Below, piece by piece: positions 16,627 through 27,361 of a stretch of DNA of 40,800 nucleotides. The notes below the pieces were generated by a model that saw only the letters and a list, made by a program, of their open reading frames with translations, had not been told where the DNA came from and made no database searches. This DNA comes from Streptomyces sp. NRRL S-118. Its GTDB lineage: Bacteria > Actinomycetota > Actinomycetes > Streptomycetales > Streptomycetaceae. Where the stretch lies: assembly GCF_000716335.1 (NCBI RefSeq), contig NZ_KL591030.1, positions 11,602 through 52,401 of the forward strand, read 5' to 3'. The translations under genes and the position numbers were made by a program. The first letter of the stretch is position 1. The number at the start of each line of letters is the position of its first letter.

Positions 16627-16651
16627 CGGATCACCCACCACAGGTGATCCG
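16627..16651. promoter_or_regulatory. Inverted repeat in the HdeD/K+ channel divergent region
   Basis: CGGATCACC and GGTGATCCG form a perfect 9-bp inverted repeat with a 7-base spacer, placed between the two divergent genes. The arrangement suits a dimeric regulator acting on both promoters. No regulator gene is adjacent, so the binding protein is unknown. Confidence 0.5.
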
Positions 16652-16766
16652 TCGGCGCCGTCGTGGCGGTGAGGTGGGTATCGCTCGGCGCGCGGTCGAC
16701 CGGCCGTGCGGCACACCCGCCGGGCGCCGCGGGACGGAGCGACGGGACGGAACGAAGAGACACGAG

Positions 16767-17360
16767 ATGAGCGACCAGAGCGCAGCCCGCACGGACCGGA
16801 CGCCGTCCGGGCCGGACGTTCCCGGTCGGCCCCGCCTTCGTCGGGCGGCGGTCGTATCCGTCACCCGCGCCGTGTTCATAGCCGTCGGCCTCGTCACCGC
16901 CTACTACCTGCTGCCCCTGGACGAGCGGGGCACGGCCGGTGCGTCGGCACTGCTCTTGGGCGGTCTGGCGGCGGTGCTGCTGGTGTTCGGCTGGGAGGTG
17001 CGGGCCATCGTCCGCTCACCGCATCCACGTCTGAAGGCCGTCGAGGCCCTGGTCGCCACGCTGGCACTGTTCCTCATCCTCTTCGCCGGCGCCTACTACC
17101 TGCTGGACCACTCCTCCCCGGGCTCCTTCAGCGAACCGCTGACCAGGACGGACGCCCTCTACTTCACTCTGACCACGTTCAGCACCGTCGGCTTCGGGGA
17201 CATCGCGGCACGCTCGCAGACCGGGCGGGTGCTGACGATGCTGCAGATGTTCGGCGGGCTGCTGCTCGTGGGGGTCGCCGCGCGGGTCCTGGCGGGCGCG
17301 GTCCAGGCGGGGCTGCGCCGGCAGCGCCGAGACGCGCCGGACCAGGAGGCCGGACCCTGA
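16767..17360 (+). CDS. Potassium channel family protein
   Basis: This 197-aa protein has four hydrophobic segments (about 29-49, 58-78, 92-112, 149-175). Between the last two lies a pore loop with the selectivity filter TVGFGD at 140-145, preceded by ALYFTLTTFS. This is the signature of tetrameric K+ channels of the Ion_trans_2 type. There is no voltage-sensor arginine ladder and no C-terminal RCK/TrkA-N domain, so gating is not obvious. The ATG at 16767 follows a purine-rich GAAGAGACACGAG. It is divergent from the HdeD-like gene and its stop is 131 bases from a convergent membrane-protein gene. A role in membrane potential or potassium balance under stress is inferred from the family only. 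Confidence 0.9.
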   Translation: MSDQSAARTDRTPSGPDVPGRPRLRRAAVVSVTRAVFIAVGLVTAYYLLPLDERGTAGASALLLGGLAAVLLVFGWEVRAIVRSPHPRLKAVEALVATLALFLILFAGAYYLLDHSSPGSFSEPLTRTDALYFTLTTFSTVGFGDIAARSQTGRVLTMLQMFGGLLLVGVAARVLAGAVQAGLRRQRRDAPDQEAGP

Positions 17361-17491
17361 CCGTCCCGGCGGTGGCCACGCGTGAGGCGGTCGCCGGGGC
17401 ATTCCTGTGATCGTCCGCCCTGCGGCTCCGCCGGGCCCGACCCGGTGCGGGTGCCCCTGTGCTCGGCGGCGAGCATCCGGACAGCTCCGTA

Positions 17492-18022
17492 TCAATGCGT
17501 CAGTACGATCTTGCAGGAGACGATCAGCAGGCCGAGCAGGAGATTGACCGACGCCGTTGCGGCCATGAGCCGCCGGGACGCACCGGCGCGGCGAGCCGCG
17601 GCCACGGACCAGCCCACCTGGTCGGCCACGGCGACGGCAAGAGCCAGCCAGAGGGCACCCCGCACGTCGAGGCCCAGGAGAGGGCTGACCGCCACCGCGG
17701 CGGCCGGCGGGACGGCGGCCTTGACGATGGGCCACTCCTCGCGGCACACGCGCAGCACGACGCGGCGGTCCGGTGCCCGTTGGGCCAGGCGTGCCCCGAA
17801 CAGCTGCGCGTGCACGTGCGCGATCCAGAACACCACGCTGGTGAGCATCAACAGCACAACCAGCTCGGTGCGGGGGAACGAGCCCAGGGAGCCGGCACCG
17901 ACCACCACGGAGGCGGCGAGCATGGAGCCGTAGACGGCGCCTGTGTAGTCGGCGTGGGCCCGGCGTTCGGCGCGACGTGCCCGGCGGTCCGTGGCCGGTC
18001 CTGCTGCGGTTCCTCTGGACAC
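17492..18022 (-). CDS. Integral membrane protein of unknown function
   Basis: The 176-aa protein has four hydrophobic segments (AVYGSMLAASVVVGAGSL, LVVLLMLTSVVFWIAHVHAQLFG, WPIVKAAVPPAAAVAVSPLLGL, ATASVNLLLGLLIVSCKIVL) after a basic N-terminus. I do not recognise a characterised family. The start is a GTG at 18022 with GGAGGGA upstream. It lies 18 bases after the exporter gene on the same strand, so the two probably form an operon and may share a function in efflux or in the membrane. Confidence 0.8.
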   Translation of the reverse strand: MSRGTAAGPATDRRARRAERRAHADYTGAVYGSMLAASVVVGAGSLGSFPRTELVVLLMLTSVVFWIAHVHAQLFGARLAQRAPDRRVVLRVCREEWPIVKAAVPPAAAVAVSPLLGLDVRGALWLALAVAVADQVGWSVAAARRAGASRRLMAATASVNLLLGLLIVSCKIVLTH

Positions 18023-18040
18023 CTGCCCGATCCCTCCGGC

Positions 18041-19669
18041 TCAGCTCGCGGGCCCGGACTCTCCGCCCGGAGCGTCGCCGTCCGGCTGCTCCGCACGGTG
18101 GTGCGGGGCGGTGGGCAGGTGCGGTGTGACCAGGAAAGCGGCAAGGGCGATGCCGCCGGTCGCGAGGATCGCTGCCTTGAGGCCGTCCAGCTGCGCGGAG
18201 GCGTAGGAGTCCGCGACGGCGTCGGCTTCGGACGGCGGCAGGCCGGCACGCTCGGCCGCCGAGCGCACCTGATCGGTGGGGACGAAGGTGATCCCGGCCT
18301 GGAGGGAGACACCGACCTGCTCACGGGTCTCTGCGGTGAGCTGCGGATTGTCCTCGACCTGTGTGGTGAAGGCGTGCGCCAGCGCACCGATCAGGATGGA
18401 CCCGATGAGCGCGGTGCCCAGCGCCGAGCCCAGGTTCTGTGCCGTGAACTGGAGTCCTCCGGCCTCGCTGCGTTCCCCCTTGCCGACGCTGGACTGAACG
18501 ACATTGCCCAACTGCGAGGCGAGAAGGCCGACGCCCACGCCGAGCAGGGCCATGGCGCCGGCGAACTGCGCGTCGTCGATGACCGGGTCGATGGTGGCGA
18601 GGAGCCACACGATGGCCGCGGTGAGGGTCACCAGGGCCAGCCGGACCACCCGGCGCGGCCCCCACACCCGTCCCAGCGAGGACGCGCACAGAGAGGTCAC
18701 GAGCATGGTGGCGGACACCGGCAGCAGGCGCAGTCCCGTCTGGAAGGCGTCGAAACCCTGCACCACCTGCAGGTACAGCGGAATGGCGAAGAACAGCCCC
18801 AGCAGGATGAGGTTCTGGCTCAGCAGGGTCAGCAGGCCGGACCGCAGCACGGGTCTGTGCAGCAGGGACAGGTCGACGAGCGGGTCGGCGCCCTGGTCCT
18901 TCCGGCGCCGTTCCCAGTGCCGGAAGACCGCCAGGACGGCAGCTCCGGCCCCGACGACGAACAGTGTCGGGGCGAAGCCGAGCACGGTGAACGGTGCGTT
19001 GCGGGGCTGCACCCATCCCCAGGTGCTGCTCTGCAGCACGCCGAGCACACACAGCGCCAGCCCGGTCGCCGACAGGACGGCACCGACGCCGTCCAGCCGG
19101 GGACGCGGGCGGACCGGGGCGGGCGCCGCGATCGCCCGGCGGCACAGCAGCACGGCCAGGACGATCACGACCTCGCCGGCGAACACCAGCCGCCAGGTGA
19201 GGTATGTCGTCACCCAGCCGCCCAGCAGCGGGCCGACCGCGATCCCGGCTCCGGCGAGTCCGCCGATGACTGCGTAGGCGATGGCCCGGTCCCGCCCCTG
19301 GTAGGACTCCGCGACAAGGGCGGCCATGGCGGGCAGCACCATGGCGGCTCCGAGTCCCTCGATGATGGACCAGCCCAGCGTGAGGACCCACAACGTGGGT
19401 GCCACGGCGGTCAGGGCCGACCCTGCGGCGTAGACGACCAGGCCCACGAGGAACATGCGCCGACGCCCCAGGATGTCCCCCAGCCTGCCCCCGGTGATCA
19501 TGAAGGCCGCCATCACCAGCGCGTACAGAGTGATGACGGCCTGAATGGCGGTGACCTCCGTGTCGAAGTCCTCGACCAGCTGACTGATGGACACGTTCAT
19601 GACGGAGGTGTCCAGGACCATCAGGAACTGTGCCGTACCGAGGACGGCCAGGGCCCGCCAGCGCTTCAC
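18041..19669 (-). CDS. MFS exporter, DHA2 (14-TM drug:H+ antiporter) family
   Basis: The 542-aa protein fits the EmrB/QacA family: QFLMVLDTSVMNVSI in the first helix with the conserved Asp, motif A GRLGDILGRRRMF, motif C-like GAGIAVGPLLGG, and about 14 hydrophobic segments. Such transporters export drugs or secondary metabolites with proton exchange. I chose the GTG at 19669 because GAGGTGG lies 5 bases before it; a GTG at 19678 is possible. The open frame continues to 20017, but that extension is transposase remnant, not exporter. A small membrane-protein gene follows 18 bases later. The substrate is unknown, and no TetR or MarR gene sits next to it, so its control is not visible. Confidence 0.92.
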   Translation of the reverse strand: MKRWRALAVLGTAQFLMVLDTSVMNVSISQLVEDFDTEVTAIQAVITLYALVMAAFMITGGRLGDILGRRRMFLVGLVVYAAGSALTAVAPTLWVLTLGWSIIEGLGAAMVLPAMAALVAESYQGRDRAIAYAVIGGLAGAGIAVGPLLGGWVTTYLTWRLVFAGEVVIVLAVLLCRRAIAAPAPVRPRPRLDGVGAVLSATGLALCVLGVLQSSTWGWVQPRNAPFTVLGFAPTLFVVGAGAAVLAVFRHWERRRKDQGADPLVDLSLLHRPVLRSGLLTLLSQNLILLGLFFAIPLYLQVVQGFDAFQTGLRLLPVSATMLVTSLCASSLGRVWGPRRVVRLALVTLTAAIVWLLATIDPVIDDAQFAGAMALLGVGVGLLASQLGNVVQSSVGKGERSEAGGLQFTAQNLGSALGTALIGSILIGALAHAFTTQVEDNPQLTAETREQVGVSLQAGITFVPTDQVRSAAERAGLPPSEADAVADSYASAQLDGLKAAILATGGIALAAFLVTPHLPTAPHHRAEQPDGDAPGGESGPAS

Positions 19670-19829
19670 AGTGTCCACCTCGCCGAGTCGGTGCGGTACG
19701 CCGACGGAGTCGGCCGGGCAGCGGACCGCGCACGGCCCGCCGCTCCTGTCCATCGGAGCCGAAGTGCGCGTGCCGTGCCTCACCCGCCGCGGGGGAGGGG
19801 CCGCCGTCGAGGAGTCACGGATGCGCCAC

Positions 19830-20155
19830 AACCCCTCCTGGCTTGCGCGTGCGCAAGGAAGGCGTAGACCCGGCCCCAATCGGGGAAGTCCGCGGGACAT
19901 CGCCCGCCACGAGATCCCGCCCGCGACCAGGTGGCGGACCGCGTCCAACAACTGCCGATGACAGTAGCCCTCGGGCCGTCCACCCCGCCCCTGGAACCAG
20001 GCAGGCACCGGCAGCAACGGCCGCCCGCTCCGCGTCTGTCATGTCCGACGGATACCGGCGCGCCCGGTCCGGATGGTCGGCCGCGTTGCCGTACACATGC
20101 GCGAGGCAATCGCACGACACGGCGGGCGAGTTGAAGTCAACGTGCCCGGGCACGT
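19830..20155 (-). pseudogene. IS5-type transposase N-terminal fragment, frameshifted remnant
   Basis: Read on the minus strand, pieces in three frames line up with the start of IS5/IS4-type transposases common in Streptomyces: AHVYGNAADHPDRARRYPSDMTDAE, then (after a shift near 20020) PVPAWFQGRGGRPEGYCHRQ with LLDAVRHLVAGGISWRAM, then (after a second shift near 19905) PADFPDWGRVYAF. Only about the first third of the protein is present; no DDE catalytic core follows. I see no clear terminal inverted repeats. It is a dead fragment between the exporter and the GNAT gene and suggests past insertion or rearrangement here. Confidence 0.8.
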
Positions 20156-20310
20156 ACAACAAGGACAACAGGGCTTCCGGGAAGCACTCGGAAAGGGATC
20201 GCACCCCGCGAGCTACCAGGAGGCCCTGCTTCCACGCGCGGAAACCGCCGCAGTCACCCGATCGAGACTCCCGTTTCGACCGACTCGAGATCGGTACGGG
20301 TAACAACCAC

Positions 20311-20814
20311 TTACGTGTCGGGATGCTGCGGCAGGGCGAGCCAGTCCGACCAGGAGATCTCGCGGCCGAGGAAGCGCGGCTGCTCGAACGGCCAGTCGGC
20401 GGCGATCCACTGCGGCACCAGCGCGTCGAGGGCCTGCTCGACCTTGCTGCCCACCAGCTCGTCCACCACCCACCAGGAGATCTCGCCGTCCGCGCCGGCC
20501 TTCTCCGGTGGGTCGATGTAGACACAGCCGAGCAGAACTGTCTCCGCCGCGTCGAACAGCGCGTAGTTGAAGGACTGGTGCGCGGCGATCTCCTTCTCGT
20601 GCCGCAAAAGGTCGGCCTGGTCGGCCTCGTAGGTCATGGTGTCCGCGGGCCAGCCCCAGGCCGGGCCGAAAATGGTCCACAGCCGCTCGCGCGAACCCAT
20701 CACAGCCGGATAGTCGAGCGGGGTGTCCGCCTCCCGGATCGGCCGCAGGTGATGACCACCGCCCGGCAGCGGTACCAGGACGGGGTGGACGAAGTCATCG
20801 GGAAGCCAGCTCAT
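20311..20814 (-). CDS. GNAT-family N-acetyltransferase
   Basis: This protein of 167 aa resembles Streptomyces acetyltransferases with HHLRPIREADTPLDYPAVMGSRERLW in the first quarter, NYALFDAAETVLLGCVYIDPP as the acetyl-CoA domain strand region, and EISWWVVDELVG near the C-terminus. The classical Q/RxxGxG/A pyrophosphate loop is not obvious, so activity is not certain. I start it at the ATG at 20814 (MSWLPDDF), where homology begins; an ATG at 20892 would add 26 residues. Neither has a strong Shine-Dalgarno. The stop is TAA. Its substrate is unknown, and the neighbours give no hint. Confidence 0.78.
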   Translation of the reverse strand: MSWLPDDFVHPVLVPLPGGGHHLRPIREADTPLDYPAVMGSRERLWTIFGPAWGWPADTMTYEADQADLLRHEKEIAAHQSFNYALFDAAETVLLGCVYIDPPEKAGADGEISWWVVDELVGSKVEQALDALVPQWIAADWPFEQPRFLGREISWSDWLALPQHPDT

Positions 20815-21174
20815 GGCGCCCGACCGTAGCAGCGCGCGGCCGTCCGCAGGGGCGATCACATCCGCCAGGAGCCGCGTGTGCAGCTCCGGCATGTCCGTCA
20901 CGCCGCTGCCCAGGTGCGGGAGGCGAGCTGGGGGAAGGCGTCCTCCATACGGTGCGCACGGTGCGGCCGACGAGGGTGCGCAACTGGCTCTGACCAGGGT
21001 TTTCTGGGTTCCGGCATCATTTCCGATGGCGGATCGCGTGATGCGCCTGTCACTCGAAGACTCCGCGCCCGGCCAGAAGTCCCGGAAAGCCCGGAGACAC
21101 CTACGGGCCGGCTCCCTCCCGCCCCGCATTTGCACAGGTCAGGAGGGGTCGCGCGCTGTCTTTTCTCAGAACCT
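20815..21174. other. Intergenic stretch, no supported gene
   Basis: This holds the region upstream of the GNAT gene and downstream of the HTH-MurA gene, both on the minus strand. The open frames here are high-GC shadows without family matches. I see no clear hairpin or promoter. Confidence 0.5.
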
Positions 21175-22704
21175 TCAGATGTCCCGGAAGATCTCGATCT
21201 GCGCCCCCACCGAGTTCAGCCGCTCCGCGAGGTCCTCGTACCCCCGGTTGATGACGTACACGTTGCGCAGCACCGACGTGCCCTCGGCCGCCATCATGGC
21301 CAGCAGCACCACCACGGCGGGGCGCAGGGCCGGCGGGCACATCATCTCGGCGGCGCGCCAGCGGGTCGGGCCCTCGACGAGCACGCGGTGCGGGTCGAGG
21401 AGCTGGAGGCGGCCGCCGAGGCGGTTGAGGTCGGTCAGGTAGATGGCGCGGTTGTCGTAGACCCAGTCGTGGATGAGGGTCTGGCCCTGGGCCGTGGCCG
21501 CGATGGCCGCGAAGAAGGGCACGTTGTCGATGTTCAGGCCCGGGAACGGCATCGGGTGGATCTTGTCGATCGGCGCCTCCAGCTTGGAGGGCCGCACGGT
21601 CAGGTCCACCAGCCGCGTACGGCCGTTGTCCGCGGTGTACTCGGCGCTGCGGTCGTGGTCGAGGCCCATCTCCTCCAGCACCGCGAGCTCGATCTCCAGG
21701 AACTCGATCGGTACGCGGCGGATCGTCAGCTCCGACTCCGTGACGACCGCAGCGGCCAGCAGGCTCATCGCCTCGACCGGGTCCTCGGAGGGCGAGTAGT
21801 CGACGTCCACGTCGATGGCCGGCACGCCGTGCACGGTGAGCGTCGTCGTGCCGATGCCCTCCACCCGTACGCCCAGGGCCTCCAGGAAGAAGCACAGGTC
21901 CTGGACCATGTAGTTGGACGAGGCGTTGCGGATGATGGTGACGCCGTCGTGGCGGGCGGCGGCCAGCAGCGCGTTCTCGGTCACCGTGTCGCCGCGCTCG
22001 GTCAGCACGATCGGACGGTCCGGCGCGACGTCCCGGTCGACCTGCGCGTGGTACAGGCCCTCGGTGGCGGTGATGTCCAGCCCGAAGCGGCGCAGCGCGA
22101 TCATGTGCGGCTCGATGGTGCGCGTACCCAGGTCGCACCCGCCCGCGTACGGGAGTTTGAACTGCCGCAGCCGGTGCAGCAGCGGGCCCAGGAACATGAT
22201 GATGGACCGGGTGCGGCGCGCGGCGTCCGCGTCGATGGCCTCCATGTCCAGGTGGGCGGGCGGGACGATCTCCAGGTCCGTCCCGTCGTTGATCCAACGG
22301 GTGCGCACGCCGATGGAGTTGAGCACCTCCAGCAGGCGGTAGACCTCCTCGATGCGGGCGACCCGCCGCAGGACCGTGCGGCCCTTGTTCAGCAGGGAGG
22401 CGCACAGGAGCGCCACACAGGCGTTCTTGCTGGTCTTGACGTCCAGGGAGCCGGACAGCCGGCGGCCGCCGACCACCCGCAGGTGCATCGGCCCGGAGTA
22501 ACCGAGCGACACGATTTCGCTGTCGAGCGCCTCGCCGATGCGCGCGATCATCTCAAGGCTGATGTTCTGGTTGCCGCGCTCGATGCGGTTGACGGCGCTC
22601 TGGCTTGTGGCCAGTGCCTCGGCGAGCTGCGTCTGCGTCCAGCCACGGTGTTGACGGGCGTCGCGGATGAGCTTCCCGATGCGTACGAGGTAGTCGTCTG
22701 CCAT
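21175..22704 (-). CDS. HTH-MurA fusion: UDP-GlcNAc 1-carboxyvinyltransferase-like protein with N-terminal XRE domain
   Basis: The 509-aa protein begins with an XRE helix-turn-helix (about 6-62: RGWTQTQLAEALATSQSAVN, RIERGNQNISLE) and continues into an enolpyruvyl transferase from about residue 73. MurA catalytic positions are kept: K93-N94 (TSKNAC), C190 in GGCDLGTR (the fosfomycin-binding Cys position), R194, D393 in PGLNIDN and the terminal NRGYEDL. MurA makes the first committed peptidoglycan precursor in the cytoplasm. The normal family length is about 420-450 aa; the extra part is the HTH. I recall the S. coelicolor counterpart as SCO5998, next to aconitase. It may be a second MurA, or a regulator that senses UDP-GlcNAc or PEP; the sequence does not decide. 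Confidence 0.9.
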   Translation of the reverse strand: MADDYLVRIGKLIRDARQHRGWTQTQLAEALATSQSAVNRIERGNQNISLEMIARIGEALDSEIVSLGYSGPMHLRVVGGRRLSGSLDVKTSKNACVALLCASLLNKGRTVLRRVARIEEVYRLLEVLNSIGVRTRWINDGTDLEIVPPAHLDMEAIDADAARRTRSIIMFLGPLLHRLRQFKLPYAGGCDLGTRTIEPHMIALRRFGLDITATEGLYHAQVDRDVAPDRPIVLTERGDTVTENALLAAARHDGVTIIRNASSNYMVQDLCFFLEALGVRVEGIGTTTLTVHGVPAIDVDVDYSPSEDPVEAMSLLAAAVVTESELTIRRVPIEFLEIELAVLEEMGLDHDRSAEYTADNGRTRLVDLTVRPSKLEAPIDKIHPMPFPGLNIDNVPFFAAIAATAQGQTLIHDWVYDNRAIYLTDLNRLGGRLQLLDPHRVLVEGPTRWRAAEMMCPPALRPAVVVLLAMMAAEGTSVLRNVYVINRGYEDLAERLNSVGAQIEIFRDI

Positions 22705-22715
22705 GACGGCAGGTT

Positions 22716-22731
22716 ATCTCAGATATGAGAT
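22716..22731. promoter_or_regulatory. Palindrome upstream of the HTH-MurA gene
   Basis: ATCTCA-GATA-TGAGAT is a perfect inverted repeat ending 11 bases before the ATG at 22704. It can be written as ATCTC-N6-GAGAT, the same framework as the palindrome before aconitase at 24476-24493. Its position suggests that bound protein would block transcription or translation start. The HTH domain of the gene itself is one candidate binder. Confidence 0.6.
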
Positions 22732-22754
22732 GGGGTTCGCGGTGGGGTAGGCCA

Positions 22755-23111
22755 TCAGGGTGACAGGGTATGTGCAGTGGGGTGACGCGGTTCATACAGG
22801 GGCAATTCGGCACCACTCGGAAGTCGCAGCGAGGCGAGCAGCCCCCAGCCCTGGTCGCTCACCGGCTCGGCCACCTCGGCCCCACGGTCCGTCAGCTCGC
22901 GCAGCGCACCCTCGATGTCGTCGCACATCAGGTAGAACTCGTGGCGCTCCTCGCCCCCCGACGGGTGTACGGCGACCTCGGCGGGCGGCAGCTTGAAGAT
23001 GAGCCACCCGCGCCCCGCGTCGACGTGGTCGAACCCCAGCACGTCCCGCAGGAACGGCCGGTCCGCGTCGGCGTCCCGCGTGTAGAGGATGACGTGCGCG
23101 CCACTGAACAT
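22755..23111 (-). CDS. VOC-family (glyoxalase/bleomycin-resistance fold) protein
   Basis: The 118-aa protein has the two beta-alpha-beta-beta-beta units of the vicinal oxygen chelate fold: HVILYTRDADADRPFLRDVLGFDHVDAG with WLIFKLPPAEVAVHP, then EFYLMCDDIEGALRELTDRGAEV with LRLPSGAELPLYEPR. Possible metal ligands are H6, and E110 in LYEPR. Members include glyoxalases, dioxygenases and antibiotic-binding proteins, and the substrate cannot be inferred. The ATG at 23111 is preceded by CGGAGC; the longer open frame to 24071 is a shadow of the neighbouring hydrolase. It is followed by the HTH-MurA gene on the same strand. Confidence 0.87.
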   Translation of the reverse strand: MFSGAHVILYTRDADADRPFLRDVLGFDHVDAGRGWLIFKLPPAEVAVHPSGGEERHEFYLMCDDIEGALRELTDRGAEVAEPVSDQGWGLLASLRLPSGAELPLYEPRHPTAHTLSP

Positions 23112-23332
23112 GCTCCGATGCTCACCGCGCGGCACGGGATCGCGCCATCGGAGCGCACCCGTACGGGGACGGACGGCCGGTCCCGGCCGGGACCGGCCGT
23201 CGGCCGTCCGTACGCCCCGCCGGACTCGGGGCCCGGAGGCCGGGGCAGCCGGCACGGCCCGGGGCGCCGCTCGCCGGGGAGGCCCCGGCGGCGACGGCGA
23301 GCCGTGTCGCGTCCGGCTTCCGGGCCGGAGTC

Positions 23333-24067
23333 TCAGCCGGTGCCCAGTGTGCGGTCGAGCAGGGGCAGCAGACGGTCCCAGTGGCGCTGCAGTCCGGCGG
23401 GGTCGAAAGCGTCGGTGTCGGACATGGTGAACCCGTGAACGGTGCCGGGGTAGATCTCGGAGGTGTGGTCGACCTTCGCGGCGTCCAGGGCCTGGTTGAG
23501 CTCGCGGAGGGCCTCGGGTGTCAGGTCGCTCTCGGCGTGGCCGAAGTGGACCGGGGCGGTGATCCTGGCGAGGGCGTCCGGCCCGTCGGCGCCCACGGGG
23601 CCGTGGAACGCGGCGACGGCGGCCACCCGGCCGGGGTGGGCCACGGCGGTCCGCGTCGCCAGGAGGCCGCCTATGCAGTAGCCGGTCACCGCGACCGGCC
23701 CGTCGGCGACCTCCGGCCGGCTGGTGAGGAACCTGAGGTAGGCGTCGGCGTCGCTCAGCGCGCGTTCGGCGGTGTGCGCCTCGATCAAGGGCATCAGCCG
23801 GGCCATGAGCGCGGGCCGGACCTCCTCTCCGATGTGCTCGGGAAGGTCGATCAGCGGCGTCGGGCCGTGCCGGTAAAAGAGGTTGGGGACGAGCACGTAG
23901 TACCCGTGCCCGGCCAGTTCGCGGGCCATCTCCCGCAGTACGGGCCGGATGCCGAAGCCGTCCGCGTACATCAGTACGCCCGGGTGCCGATCGCCGTGGT
24001 CGGGGAAGGCGGCGAAGGCGTCCGCCCGGCCGTCCGCGGTGGGGATCCGCAGTGTCGTGGTGGGCAT
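23333..24067 (-). CDS. Dienelactone hydrolase family protein
   Basis: This is a 244-aa alpha/beta hydrolase with the dienelactone hydrolase triad: C131 in GYCIGG, D181 in HAESDLTP and H211 in GTVHGFTM. Classical members open dienelactones in chlorocatechol breakdown, but many actinobacterial copies are general esterases. The ATG at 24067 (MPTTTLRIPT) has an AGGAGA Shine-Dalgarno at good distance, so the 34-residue upstream extension is not coding. The gap to the VOC gene is 221 bases, so co-transcription is possible but not shown. The true substrate is unknown. Confidence 0.9.
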   Translation of the reverse strand: MPTTTLRIPTADGRADAFAAFPDHGDRHPGVLMYADGFGIRPVLREMARELAGHGYYVLVPNLFYRHGPTPLIDLPEHIGEEVRPALMARLMPLIEAHTAERALSDADAYLRFLTSRPEVADGPVAVTGYCIGGLLATRTAVAHPGRVAAVAAFHGPVGADGPDALARITAPVHFGHAESDLTPEALRELNQALDAAKVDHTSEIYPGTVHGFTMSDTDAFDPAGLQRHWDRLLPLLDRTLGTG

Positions 24068-24445
24068 GCATTCTCCTGTCGTGGTCGAGGTGCCGAGCCT
24101 GTGATCAACACGACGGAGGCGGACCCCGTGCGGCGGCACGAGATCCTCGATCGAGCAGCGGGCGCGCACCGGCCCGCACGGCGCTCAGGAGAGCACCGGG
24201 TCACCGATCCGTGTGTGGCGTGATGCCGTCCCGGTATTCATGGCCGATCAGCTTAGCCGGGCCGCGACGCGATCCCCGCCTCCGGCCCTCCCGCCGGCCG
24301 CCACAGGGTCCGGCGGCGCGTGTCGTCCCTCGCGTGACGCCTCCCCGTACTCACCCGCACGACCGGGTTCCGGGCCGGCGGCCGGACGGCCGGGTCCGCT
24401 GAGCGGACGCGTCGACAGGACGGGAGCCGTCACGGGGTGCCGGGG
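24068..24445. other. Intergenic region, left part before the aconitase promoter
   Basis: This stretch separates the dienelactone hydrolase (-) from aconitase (+). It has no credible gene: the open frames are short, biased shadows. It should contain the hydrolase promoter, which I could not place. Confidence 0.5.
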
Positions 24446-24466
24446 CATGACCGGACAGCGGTCATG
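24446..24466. promoter_or_regulatory. Inverted repeat CATGACC-N7-GGTCATG upstream of aconitase
   Basis: A perfect 7-bp inverted repeat with a 7-base spacer lies 10 bases before the 18-bp palindrome. It has the size of a dimeric repressor site. No known consensus comes to mind. Confidence 0.5.
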
Positions 24467-24475
24467 TACTAGAGT

Positions 24476-24493
24476 TATCTCGACATCGAGATA
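24476..24493. promoter_or_regulatory. 18-bp palindrome upstream of aconitase, TamR-type candidate operator
   Basis: TATCTCGACATCGAGATA is self-complementary except for the central CA. In S. coelicolor the MarR-family regulator TamR is known to act on aconitase (sacA) and other genes around the citrate cycle, through AT-rich palindromes of this general kind; I assign this site to it by position and shape, from memory of that system. It lies about 130 bases before the aconitase start. Confidence 0.6.
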
Positions 24494-24528
24494 TCTGCCG
24501 AAAGACGCACCGCAGCCGCGCCAGCCGG

Positions 24529-24557
24529 TAAGGGTTACCTAACTAAGTCTTACCTTA
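24529..24557. promoter_or_regulatory. Overlapping iron-box-like sequences upstream of aconitase
   Basis: On the minus strand, 24557-24539 matches 15 of 19 positions of the IdeR/DmdR iron-box consensus (TWAGGTWAGSCTWACCTWA). A second, weaker match (13 of 19) overlaps it at 24529-24547 on the plus strand. Two overlapping boxes would suit cooperative dimer binding. Aconitase holds an iron-sulfur cluster, so iron control would make sense, but this is a pattern match only. Confidence 0.45.
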
Positions 24558-24595
24558 GCGGATCGGCGAGGAGCCATCGCGGCAGGATGCGGTAA

Positions 24596-27343
<2,748 letters not shown>

Positions 27344-27361
27344 GGATCCGGCACGCGGCAC

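Noticed and set aside
13500..16766. Long plus-strand extension in front of the potassium channel
   Set aside because: It is antisense to four membrane-protein genes; homology begins only at the ATG at 16767, which has a plausible ribosome-binding site.
17459..19867. Plus-strand open frame of 802 codons over the exporter
   Set aside because: It is antisense to a clear 14-TM transporter and rich in Gln, Gly, Asp and Arg without domain marks.
19670..20017. N-terminal extension of the exporter frame
   Set aside because: The extra residues include an IS5-type transposase fragment (GRGGRPEGYCHRQ), which is unrelated to MFS proteins.
20160..20310. Possible tRNA or small RNA in the A/T-richer stretch left of the GNAT gene
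   Set aside because: I could not build a cloverleaf or find a T-loop consensus.
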